Assembly (NCBI GenBank): GCA_009801015.1
Contig: VHZZ01019096.1
Span: forward strand, 5,831 to 31,336
Source: Silene noctiflora
Taxonomy: Eukaryota > Streptophyta > Magnoliopsida > Caryophyllales > Caryophyllaceae
Direction: 5' to 3'
Length of the DNA: 25,506 nt
Part shown: positions 1 to 9,681 of the stretch, one piece after another
How positions within the stretch are numbered: position 1 is the stretch's first letter
How the letters are laid out: every line of letters begins with the position of its first letter
Program-made: the position numbers and the translations under genes
The notes under the pieces: generated by a model
Told to the model about the DNA's origin: nothing
Seen by the model: the letters and a program-made list of their open reading frames with translations, nothing else
The model's database searches: none

Positions 1-385
1 AGTTCATATGGTCCTTATCGTTTTTAAAATTTGCACGAAGATTATTGTGTATTAGTGTTAAAAACATATGGAAAAAATCGTGAAGATGTATTAAGTAGTG
101 TGATACATATTTTGCAAGTATACCTTTAAATTTCAAATCTTTGAATCATGTATACTGTGATTATTTGTAAAGAATAAGGATCTTAGTGGGACGGGTACAA
201 TGAGTGTCGCACTACACCCGCCCTCCGTTCGAGTGGGTATGGGTAGAGCATTCGCGAAGGGGTACGCAAGGGGAGTTTCTGGCGGGGTGCAACGGGTTCA
301 TCTGCACCCCTTTTCCGAAAAATAGTTACAATATTGTTTAGTAAAGGAGCATTAATTATGTGGGTTTAGGGGTTATTAAAACTAC

Positions 386-712
386 TAGTGTAGCTCCCGT
401 GCAAATGCACGGTATTTTAGATACAAATATTTGATAATTTGACAATTAATTAAACTAATGCAATTTACCTCCATTTTGAAAAAGGTAGAAAATTTGCATA
501 GAGATATTTTATTAGCCTTATCTATGTAAAAGTTAAACAATAATTGATGTTATAAAATTAATTAAGAGATAAATACTGTTTAATAATAAATATAGATAGT
601 GAACACTAATTAATTAGGAAATAAATATTGTCTAGTAGAATATTATCTAAGCGGAAAATTTAAGTTGGAGAATTTAAAGATGTGTTAATCTTTTAGTATA
701 TAGGGGATTTTT
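386..712 (+). repeat. Probable old transposon remnant
   Basis: The left edge has a short self-complementary motif, CCGTGC-AAAT-GCACGG (about 393-408), preceded by ACTAGTGTAGCT. The body is very AT-rich with many TTAATTA words, and the right edge reads TTAGTATATAGGGGAT. Plant repeats whose left edge resembles CTAGTNTAGNNCCCGTGC followed by GCACGG are widespread, and this segment fits that appearance. No target-site duplication could be recognised, so the borders and the superfamily are uncertain. Confidence 0.35.
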
Positions 713-801
713 TAATTAAAAGTCATGGGTTCTATCCTTGACAATTTTTATTTAAATGTTATATAGGGGAGTTATCATATACTCCGTCTTCCCGTCCTAC
801 T

Positions 802-951
802 AAACGTTAGTTTCAGACACCCTGGAAGTTGCGTCACTTGTCAAACCCTTGCCATGTTTAGGCCGGCGTTTATAGCAAACGTTAGTTTCAGACACCCTGG
901 AAGTTGCGTCACTTGTCAAACCCTTGCCATGTTTAGGCCGGCGTTTATAGC
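802..951 (+). repeat. Perfect 75-bp tandem duplication
   Basis: Two head-to-tail copies (802-876 and 877-951) appear identical base for base. The unit is more G+C-rich than its surroundings. Read on the plus strand, each copy has an open stretch ending in TAG (TLEVASLVKPLPCLGRRL, then stop), preceded by a pyrimidine-rich TTTCAG that looks like a splice acceptor. The 75-bp period is 25 codons, so the frame repeats. It could be a duplicated fragment of a terminal exon, but I cannot name the protein. Confidence 0.9.
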
Positions 952-1496
952 CACATTTATCAATCTTTCTGGTCTCTTGACTTTTCCTACTTTACTTCTA
1001 GTTGTACCTTAACCTTATGATATTTTCAGATAGGATATTTTGAATCTGTGATATGGTATAGTCTTGTGTTCCCCTTGACAATGATCTCGACAACTCTTTG
1101 ATCATAGTTTTCGGATGAGTGACCTCTTGAACAATTTCTCATAATACACATGAATGAAAAACGATTTGTGTTGCCATCGATACAACATAATTTGATTCTT
1201 CGACCATGTTACTAAACCGTCAATTTGTAATATACAGAAAGGAGACAGCATGGCAGGATCACATCCATGATATTCCAAGTTTCCAACACCCCTGCCAATG
1301 TCTGCCCGATACATGAGCATATTATATTTACACAAGCCCCTCCTTTTTCGAAATGCACAGTTCAAACCGCTCTTAAGAGATGAGCTTACAATGTACAGAT
1401 AAATTGAAAATTGAAATCACTCTTTAACAATCTCTTCCCCATTTCTGTTCATTTGATCTTCAAGATTGCCGTTTAAGGCCACTGTTAGCCCCTCAT

Positions 1497-3377
1497 TCAA
1501 GCTTCAGGGAAATGGAATTTTGTAAGTTCGTCTCTCCACTTGGCTGCAAATTTCAATGTAAGCCTTTGAAGATTCTGGTTTAAGCAACAAAAGTGAAGCA
1601 ACTCGGTCCAATCATCGTATTGCTTACCTGCATCAGCATATCTCTCTTCTTCAACTGCCAACTTCATGTTCCGCACAACGCTAAGTTCCTCCACCAATGA
1701 ATCAGGTCCGTCTAATGGACTACTTTGCAAGTTTTGAAAACCGTAAGGACAATCTTGTCAATACAATGTGAAGTTTCAAAATCGTGCACACATATGCATA
1801 TTATTCCAACCATGAATAACCAATGCCTTTGAGACAAAAACTTCAAGAGAATAATATACCTGTCCAATAAGACATCATAAATAGGTTTTGAATAAGAACT
1901 TCCTGGAGTAATCCTTATAGCATCTGCTGAGACAATGTCCTTGTTTACATAAATTGGGGCCTGTACATGCATTTCCAAACATGGATTTTCACTAGTCAAT
2001 ACACGTAAACTCTCTATGTCTACTACTCCACCCTTCCACAAACACGTATTTCTACACATAACTTCAAAGTCCCAACTGTTACCCCATGGGCACCCCAGTA
2101 ATGTACCTTACATCGTTTAGCCACATTGATGGCATCTGATGGACGTGCATCCACACTGAAAGTCTCTATTTCACCTGCCTGCAAAGTGCCACAATTACAA
2201 GAGATACTACTAGGGGAACTCAACGGATAAAACTTTCAACCAGTTAGCTCAACAGCGGCTTTGTCAAACATCCACCTTGTTTTACAAAAATGATTTGAGC
2301 AGCAAATTACCTTGCCAAAATATATTGTAGCGAAGTAGGTATTGATCACTCTTTTTGTAATTTTCACCATCTTTATCTGACATTCGAGAAAAGAATATGA
2401 GGAAAGGAGCAAGGCATTACTTGCCATATTTGAGTAGTCTTTATATAGCATACCTCATATCCAAGATCAATGACAAGATTCTTTGCAAACTGGAACTGAT
2501 TTAAGTAATCCTGTTACATTGAAACATCTCAGAAATATTAGGAGAAATAAATTTCAAAGGCGGAAAAACGGAAAAACAGAAAGAGAAGGGAAAAAGGTTT
2601 GAATACCCCATGGTCGTCCTCATCTACGGAATCTAGCAGTCTCTCGACAGCAACCTCTCCTGCAGTGCGATAAATTGTATTAATTGTTACACAATGACAA
2701 TCAGATAAACCAAAACAGTAGTACTGTAGTATTCAGAAGGGAATAGAGAAAGTACCTACAACAATAGGAAGCAGGAAATTCCCTTGACAGGAAACCTTAA
2801 GGAACATGGTAGAATGCCGAAAACGACGCAGAATGCTTAATCCAACAGATGTTACAGTATTCTCAAAACCTCTGAGTTTAGTAGAGTAAGGAACAAATTG
2901 AGCAGGAAATTGCTTTAACTCTTCTGGAAATCCTTGCTTCCGCAAATGGTGGTGCTTTACAGTTTCTGTACAAACCCATTCCATAGTATATTAGTATCAA
3001 ATCAAATCAAATCAAATCAAATCAAATCTTATAGCCCGTAATTATCCTGTAATTAACAAGGTGAACATTGAGATGAGAGTAACAATTGAAAGGAGAGAAA
3101 GAGGTAAATAAAGAGAACCTGAAAGTAAGAGGGAAGCTTCGAGAAAATCGTCGTGAGGTTGATGATGATTAGAATTTGGAGTTGTGTGGTTTTTACAGGA
3201 AATAATTAAAGTAGGGAAAGTAACAGTAAGTTTTTTAGGGGTTATGAATCTCAATGAAAATGGAGATCGAGAATGAAAAATAGAAGACGATGACGACAAT
3301 GAAGATGAAGATGAAGATGAAGATGAATGAGGGATTAGGTTAGAAGTGGGCGACCATAGCTCTGTTCTCAGCAGCAT
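1497..3377 (-). CDS. Bifunctional nuclease of the BBD type, chloroplast-like N-terminus
   Basis: Nine exons, all GT-AG, on the minus strand: 3377-3119, 2965-2756, 2659-2607, 2510-2454, 2376-2311, 2178-2107, 1960-1860, 1722-1628 and 1543-1497. Together they make 960 nt, or 319 aa. Residues 1 to about 75 are Ser-rich and basic, like a plastid transit peptide. The signature ETVKHHHLRKQGF begins exon 2. The DUF151/bifunctional nuclease core follows (about residues 130-268) with FSVDARPSDAINVAKRCK and PIYVNKDIVSADAIR. A UVR motif (about 278-312, EEERYADAAKWRDEL) lies at the C-terminus. This order matches Arabidopsis BBD1/BBD2 (wound-responsive family), reported as nucleases with RNase and DNase activity in basal defence. 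I chose the start at 3377; an in-frame ATG at 3446 would add 23 residues. The Ser run is encoded by a TCA/TCT microsatellite in exon 1. Function is inferred from family only. Confidence 0.9.
2996..3025. repeat. ATCAA pentanucleotide microsatellite
   Basis: Six exact ATCAA units in tandem lie in intron 1 of the BBD-type gene, close to the exon 2 acceptor. Read on the coding strand they are TTGAT units just upstream of the polypyrimidine tract, and they may be length-polymorphic. Confidence 0.9.
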
Positions 3378-4330
3378 TTTGTTGCAATTAGATACAGTAT
3401 AATACACTTTTTGAGAGGAGAGGAAATTGAAGATGAAGATGAACACAAGAAAATAAGGCGTCCAAATAATGAAGATGATGATTATTTTTTTTTTTTTTTC
3501 AATTTAATTTTAATAAAGTATGGGAGTATGGGACCAACTTGGGTTTTCAGATAATGGGGAATTGGGGATGACTCATGACTCATGACTCTTGAGATATTTT
3601 TTAACATAAAGTGTGTGTATGTCCCAGCTCTAGTCACATTTCTGCCAAACTTCTTTTAACAAACACAAATTTTATTTTCAGATCACCGTCCTAAACTTAA
3701 AACGGTTTAAATGATAAGTGGATAACAAAAGCAAAAGAATATGTAGTATAAGATTGCCCCATGGTACTCCTATCCCATCTATCCAAATAGTGTTAATAAT
3801 CTATTTTAATTTTCAAGTGGATATATCTGCTCATTTACAAATTTTATTTATTAGATAATTGTTACATTTTATTATAAAATAATCTTAGATAATTGTTACA
3901 TTTTACCAAAGATGTAACCAAAACCTAATTAACTACAATAGGATGATAACAGGAGTTGAACAAAAATTGTGGGTGTGTTTCCAATTAGCAAACTGACACG
4001 TTTATATTGAGCAGAAGATACAAGTCACAGTAACACTTAACAAATATTATTGCCAACTACTCGTAATCGTATATATGACTAATAATTTATCATTTATTTA
4101 AGTTGCTATGTTTATGTGAATCTTACAACAGTAGAAGAGGAAATCTTAGCTGTAGATTTGCCTTTTAAGACATGCCCTGCACACAACACGCAATCCAAAC
4201 TGATACCAATTGTACCACTATTTACTAATTAATCACATTATAACAGTTGACAGTAGGATGGAGCATTAAGCTCAGGTTTGACAGAGTCCTGAACTAAAAC
4301 CCCGACGCTTTGTGTTTTACATTCATTCTA
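3378..4330. other. Intergenic: BBD-type promoter and ankyrin gene 3' end
   Basis: This AT-rich spacer separates the stop of the ankyrin gene from the start of the BBD-type gene; both are transcribed leftward. It should hold the BBD promoter and 5' UTR on the right of 3377 and the ankyrin gene's 3' UTR near 4330. A T-run at about 3485-3500 and an imperfect repeat of TTAGATAATTGTTACATTTTA (about 3850-3905) are visible. I see no gene and no defined promoter element that can be called with confidence. Confidence 0.5.
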
Positions 4331-7300
4331 TCAACGCCGTTGTCTGGGTAGCTGCTTCAATAGCTTGATCAGCTCGTATGTCTTGCTGTCTTTACCAGAA
4401 TGTAGGCAAAGCTCCAACGGAGTTAGACCATCCTGGTACATAACACAAACTTTCAGTATTCCTCAAAGATAAAGAGCATCCACGATATCAACTAGCGGTT
4501 CGTTTACTATATATTTGACCTTCAAGAAGCAACTTATTAGTTGACCTTCATAACTTGCAGAAGACGTAATTCGCAAATGAACAACCCTATGCCGCGAAGG
4601 TCTCCCTCAACACTACAGTCTTCAAGTGGGGAAATGAGCCTCATATATTATTTACGGCTTTATCCCTTGGTTATCCACCCATCCAAATATCCAATCCCGT
4701 CATACCCTAAACAACCCATGCCCTTCTTTTTTTTTTCACAGCCCTTGCCTCAATACATGACCATTTGCTTTGTCCTTGTTTACATATGCATTTCACGGCG
4801 CTGATCCCATAGAATGCATTAATATTAAAGAAAAATGCTGTGCTATTATGTAACAATCTAATAAACAATTCAAGGCAAGTGCTCGAATGATTCGGCTGAT
4901 ACTAATTATTATGTATATGAATTGAAACTTGCCTGGTTCTTCAATGTCTTATTAGCTCCTTTAATTAATAGTAGCCTCACAATATCTGTTCTTCGTGCCT
5001 GAACTGCAAGATGAAGTGGTGTCCACCCATCCTGGAAAACCAAAGCCAGACACTTTTTAATTTGAGATTGAGTAATTAAAATGGTATCAAGGAATGTCGT
5101 AGATGGTAGGTTCATACATTGTCCTGAACATTGATATCGACATTGTATAATAACAATGTTTTGATTGCGTTGCTTGATGTACTTCGAACAGCATAATGCA
5201 TTAATGTTGCTCCATCCTAATGATCATTGGCAAACAAACAAGATATAAGGTGCAACGTTGCAAAATCGTCACCTTATGCAAGATGAACTTAGCATTACAG
5301 TAAGCTCAAAAAAACCATAAGTAAACAGGATCCAGTTGATCAAGTGATATTAAACCCAAAAGGCCAACACAGACACTAGTTCAACTTCCCGCAAGAACAT
5401 GATATCAAACAAGGTGTACATTTATCACTATTTTTATCAATATTCTAGACAAGCTAGGACACCCATTAGACAACCAATAACCACGATAATCCAAAAACAG
5501 GGGAAAAGGACATTTATCAGATTTCTCAAACTTCAATCAAATCATAACAAAACTTAACATAAATTTAATTGATTTACACAGAAATGTCGTTATTTACAGG
5601 CATTTCCTTTTTCATTTTTCACAGTACAGCCAGACATCAAAACTCTTTCACTTCATACCAGTCAGTAGCAGATAGATGGGAATAGAGCGAAAATAACAAG
5701 ACTCGACAGTTAAGCGAAAGTACAAATGACACAGAGCTAACCAAATCGGAATAAAACTTCTGGCTCCTGATTGACTACCAACGGCAATCATATCTCAAAG
5801 GAAAGTCATTGGAATCTCTACTTGCTGGTTCTTTTAAGTCAAGGGTTGGTGGGGGTACTCGTGACATTTCATCACTAAATTTTAAGTCAAAGGGTACAAA
5901 TGATAATTCACCGCCAAATCTTCTAAACAACCTATAGTCCAGTGAGGGCAATATAAATGGGATGGAGGTAGTATTACATATTGCTACTATCAATAGCACG
6001 ATAACTATTCTTCTCACCGGAGGTACAATATTCTTCTCACCTTATCGCGAATAGAACAATTAGCTGACTCTCTCAACAGAAAATTTGTAATAGCCTGTTT
6101 TTTGCAAATTATGGCTTTATGAAGAGCTGTTAAACCATCCTGAGAAGACATATAACCAAACCCAAATATTGTTCCGAGTTAGGAAAAGGATAAGCGAATA
6201 AGTTATGGAGACATACGTATGCCTGCAACTATCATACAAACCTGATCAGCTGCATTAATATCAACTTCATATTTCAACAAAGCGTTCATAAGGTAAAATT
6301 CACCAGAAGCAGCAAGGGTATGCAGAGGCAGCCACTTTAGCTGCAAAATAGTTGATTATAAGCAGTCAATGACACGAAATAAAATATGCGGTAATATAAC
6401 TGTGAACTGTCATCAGTGAATTACAGAGAAACTAAGCTTTAACCTGCCAAGATGAGGTCAAACATGCAAACTAATATTGGACACAAGCATAAAGGCACAA
6501 GTAAAGGCTCCGACAACTTTTTAACTTACCGAGGTTGCAATTGCAAGTTTTGGCATCCTCGCATTCATAAGGATTTTCTCCTCCTTCGTGAATAACTTTT
6601 GACGTCCTATTGCTCCAACAAAAAGACAATAGAGGCTAATGTAAGATCAACTAACAATCTGCAGACACTGTCTCTTGTGTAGCACACAGATGTCATTAAC
6701 ATGCTAGACAAATCAACTGTTGGCTCACTTGGCTGCTATTATAATAAGCTACTGGAGGATTTCTGAGTAGTAAGTAGTTGAAACAGCTATAAATAAAGCA
6801 GTGTCCTTCAGTTGCTATTCGTTACTCAAAATCAACACATTTCTCATCTCTAGTGCATGTGTATACATCAGTGCAATTCTTTTTTCATCACCCAGGACAG
6901 TCACTGAAATCATCTTGATTCCTTGGATAAGTTTCATTTTTAATATTCTGAGATGAAATTCAGGCCGTGACATCAAATCACTTAAAAATCTCTCTGTATT
7001 CAACTAAGCAAAACCGTGTAATCTATGATCCTCTGGCTCTATGAAAAATCTGAGTCATTTTTCACAATTAATTTTATACATCATGTTGATACGTAGTAGA
7101 ACGAGAAGGGACTGGTCATGAATTTCGGGTTTCAGTTTTTGGACACGTCCCAAAGAGAATGAAGACAGAGCTAGACATTGGTGGGAAACATCCCAAAGGG
7201 AATGAAGATAATGCCTGGCATTGAAAAAACATTCCCTTCTCTTCACTCATTCACATCATCCATTACGACTCTGTTACTTCCAAAATACAGAGTACTGTAC

Positions 7301-8334
7301 TACTTAGCATGCTGCTTTGTGGGAACCTTTTGCTTAAACTTGACGTTTCGTGACCAAATTTCAATCACCATTCCCACCATGGCACATCTCATCACACACT
7401 ATGGCACCACTCACTATCAAGGGCGCACTTAATTCTCCTTCATCGAAGGCAATATACAGTTTTTCTTTCAAAACAAGGTTATGAATTTCGAACAGAACAT
7501 TATACTCCGTAACTAACTACTAAGTACTCCCTCCGTCCCAATTATATGTTAAAACACCATTGTGATACAATAACAATACCTACAAATGGCAAAGGTAAAC
7601 AAATGACGGAAAAACAAATACTGGTAGTCGAAAAACAAATACTGGTAGTTGGAGATAATACCTTGGGATGTAGCCACATCAGTGGGCTGATAAGTAGGAC
7701 TATTGAAAAAGTCAGAAATATCATCCAAACCACGGCCATAAACAGCCCACCTAGGATTAACAGGTTCAACCCTAGAAGAATTACTCTGATTGACCACCAA
7801 AAGATCCTCTTTATTGGGCGAAAAGTCGGGTGGTTTATCAAGAACAATGGGTTTTAATTGCGACATCTTATAATCATGAAACCGCTTATACTCCTCCAAG
7901 TTGACACAATTGGCCTTCTTCTTATTAAAAATGCGCTGCCCAAATTGAGTTTGTTGCGCAATTTTGCGTCTTTCTTTTTTAGTTAAGTTGATTTCCTCAA
8001 CAGCTTGAGTCCACTGTTCAGGGATTAAGCTGTCTTGCTGTGCTTCGGAGGAAGCCGGGTTGGGGTTGGGGTGTTGTTGTTGTTGGAGAAATGGGTCTTC
8101 AAAAATTCCGTCTTCAAAGACGAGACAGTCGCCAATGACTTGTGGTTCTTCATCTTCTTCATCTTGGTGGTTGTAATTGGAAGAAGCGAGTGCGGTGGAG
8201 GATGAGAAGGAGTTGGGTTTTGTTGGTAGGAATACAGGAGGTGAGAAAGATGATGAAGATTGAAGGAAATGGGGGGATTTTAGAGGATTTGGGTGGAGGA
8301 TTCCACTTCCAACTCCAATTGATGTTACCCACAT
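4331..8334 (-). CDS. AKRP: Chloroplast ankyrin-repeat protein, AKRP/EMB506 family
   Basis: Seven exons on the minus strand: 8334-7662, 6606-6530, 6340-6242, 6139-6041, 5216-5118, 5031-4933 and 4432-4331. They sum to 1248 nt, or 415 aa. Residues 1 to about 50 are Ser/Pro-rich and look like a plastid transit peptide; an acidic, low-complexity stretch follows, then conserved blocks such as [19 protein letters not shown] and [20 protein letters not shown]. Residues 251-415 are five ankyrin repeats, starting with [16 protein letters not shown]; the fourth contains [20 protein letters not shown]. The length and the N-terminal blocks fit AKRP (about 435 aa in Arabidopsis) better than the shorter EMB506. 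In Arabidopsis these two plastid proteins interact and are needed for embryo and chloroplast development. Intron 6 has a GC donor; intron 1 (6607-7661) carries a dispersed repeat. An AAG run (CTT on the plus strand) lies just upstream of the ATG. Confidence 0.88.
4927..4933 (-). other. GC-type 5' splice site of the ankyrin gene
   Basis: The exon encoding the fourth ankyrin repeat ends ...AACCAG and the intron begins GCAAGT on the minus strand. The acceptor at 4433-4434 is a normal CAG. Using the nearby GT instead (4 nt into the intron) would shift the frame and destroy the last ankyrin repeat. Except for the C, the site CAG|GCAAGT matches the consensus well, which is typical of GC-AG introns. 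Confidence 0.85.
6758..7290. repeat. Diverged dispersed repeat, copy 1 (ankyrin gene intron 1)
   Basis: This segment matches 9000-9430 in the same orientation, with substitutions and indels. Shared landmarks in the same order are GATTTCTGAGTAGTAAG, ATCATCTTGATTCC (ACCATC in copy 2), CAGGCCGTGACATCAAATCA, TCTGGCTCTATGAAA and ACTTCCAAAATACA. This copy also contains an internal 43-bp imperfect tandem duplication (CCCAAAG...ACATTG at about 7149 and 7192) that copy 2 lacks. The nature of the repeat is not recognised. Confidence 0.8.
7525..7540 (+). repeat. Stowaway-like terminal motif, unpaired
   Basis: TACTCCCTCCGTCCCA matches the typical end of plant Stowaway (Tc1/mariner) MITEs, including the TA target dinucleotide. 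I could not find the opposite inverted end within several hundred bases to the right, so only a truncated copy can be claimed. It lies in intron 1 of the ankyrin gene, about 120 bp from the exon 1 donor. Confidence 0.4.
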
Positions 8335-8346
8335 TCTTATTCTTAT

Positions 8347-8347
8347 T

Positions 8348-8377
<30 letters not shown>
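8347..8377. repeat. TTC/GAA trinucleotide microsatellite
   Basis: About ten uninterrupted TTC units lie within 15 bp upstream of the ankyrin gene's start codon (the ATG is at 8334 on the minus strand). On the transcribed strand this is a purine-rich GAA/AAG tract in the probable 5' UTR. Such tracts are common near plant start codons. Confidence 0.9.
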
Positions 8378-8378
<1 letters not shown>

Positions 8379-8775
8379 TTATTATGTTGGATGCTCTCTA
8401 CATACGCTCTTGTTCTTGTCTAAAGATGGAGTGCTAGTCCTTTCTATCTTGCTCTTGTCTAGTCTAAAGATGGGTTGCATACAAAATTATGTTATGTTTG
8501 TTGCACAAAACAAAAATGACTTGTCTAGAAAACAACCTGACCCGATAGATGCTGAATCAAAATGACTCGATGCTCATCCGGCCCAAATGACCCATATGTC
8601 GGGTCTTGTAGTATGTACACACTTTTGCTAACTGCTAACAACACTGAATACTTGTTTTTGTAGTACCCTTAAATCGGAAATATGTTGATATTGTTCCGCC
8701 TCGTGCTACTTTATTGTAAAAGAAACGTAGACTTTTTAGCGAGTCATTTTAGTTTTTTGTATCATATTCGGTGTT

Positions 8776-8897
8776 ATTTGACTTACTCCAACTCTTCACC
8801 ACGGTGTCGTGTTTGATACATGTCGTAGTGTCAATTCGCCTATTTTGGGCGAAATTTTCTATTTTATGGTCTAAAGTGAAGTGTCGGAGTAACATAG
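8776..8897 (+). mobile_element. MITE relative of the 12413-12608 element (inverted orientation)
   Basis: On the plus strand this segment reads like the reverse complement of the element at 12413-12608. Shared blocks are CGCCTATTTTGGGCGAAATTTTC (CGGCTATTTTGTGCGAAATTTTC in the other), then TTNTGGTCTAAA followed by TGAAGT, then the right end CGGAGTAACATAG. The left end (ACTTACTCCAACTC, 8781-8794) is a degraded inverted copy of the right end. It is shorter than its relative by an internal segment. It lies in the intergenic DNA upstream of the ankyrin gene. Confidence 0.7.
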
Positions 8898-8999
8898 ACC
8901 ATATTTATATCCCCAAAACAAACAATTTATTGGTTCAATTGAAAATGGAAGGTTAGTCTTGGCCAAAAAAGTTGCAAGCTATGCAACAGGAAAACAGCA

Positions 9000-9430
9000 G
9001 ATTTCTGAGTAGTAAGCAGTTGAAAATTTAAACTTGAACAGCAATAAATAATGCTATGTTACTGAAACCATCTTGATTCCACAGAATAAGTTTCATTTTA
9101 ATTCATCTAAGGTGGATTTCAGGCCGTGACATCAAATCACTTCAGAAAATAACCCTGTATTCAACTATGTGAAACCGCAGGATTCATGTCATCTGGCTCT
9201 ATGAAACAATCTGAACCATTTTTCAGACTTCATTTATATAGACAGCTTGTCAGGTTTACGAAATTGGGTTTTTAATTTTAATGAGAATGAAGGTACTGCC
9301 TGTCAGTCTGTCACCGAAAATCACTCGCTTTTGTTCATCTATTTCCATTAACATCCATTACAACCTAGAATGTCGGTTTCTGAAACATAAGGAGGAAGTA
9401 CCTCTATTACGAAGTACTTCCAAAATACAA
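9000..9430. repeat. Diverged dispersed repeat, copy 2
   Basis: This copy lies between the ankyrin and IQD genes and is the direct-orientation partner of 6758-7290 (see there for shared landmarks). It is shorter because it lacks the 43-bp internal duplication and has several small deletions. No inverted ends or target duplications could be defined. Confidence 0.8.
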
Positions 9431-9681
9431 GCATTGCATCAACTCATACGGAGTAGTACACACCTAACATACAGGATGAAAGAAGGAGAATCAAAATAAA
9501 AGCAAGTCAAAACAAAGGCGGAACAGAAAAACAATGGTGATGGCGTCTTCTGTAGGTAAGTTGAGAAGTTGCAGAGCCATGGTTACCTACTGTACTTTCG
9601 ATTGTACTGCTGAAAATTTTATACCTGCCCCTACGTCAAAGGGTATGCTGTTTGCAGTAGCGATTTCCCCGGAACAAAAAA

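Larger units (their letters stand above)
1..1496. other. Gene-free left flank, repeat-derived
   Basis: This stretch lies downstream of the BBD-type gene and carries no convincing gene. It contains an unusually G+C-rich patch at about 185-320 in otherwise AT-rich DNA, a probable transposon remnant (386-712) and a perfect 75-bp tandem duplication (802-951), annotated separately. The longest minus-strand open frame (1102-1365) has no recognisable domain and no splice context, and probably falls in or past the 3' UTR of the neighbouring gene. The G+C-rich patch has several short GGGT/ACCC-type words that resemble subterminal repeats of MITEs, but I could not find paired ends. Confidence 0.5.
8335..9681. 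other. Intergenic: ankyrin gene promoter and IQD gene 3' flank
   Basis: This spacer contains the 5' flank of the ankyrin gene and the 3' flank of the IQD gene. A trinucleotide run (TTC/CTT, about 8347-8377) sits just upstream of the ankyrin ATG and would read as AAG repeats in its 5' UTR. Further right are a MITE relative (8776-8897) and copy 2 of a dispersed repeat (9000-9430). Open frames here (for example 9281-9499 plus) show no family signature. Confidence 0.55.

Noticed and set aside
4927..4933. A frameshift or pseudogene call for the ankyrin gene because no GT donor follows exon 6
   Set aside because: The GC donor CAG|GCAAGT restores a perfect frame with ankyrin homology on both sides; nothing else in the gene is broken.
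7546..7857. 103-codon plus-strand frame
   Set aside because: It overlaps exon 1 of the ankyrin gene in antisense and continues into its intron; no domain is visible.
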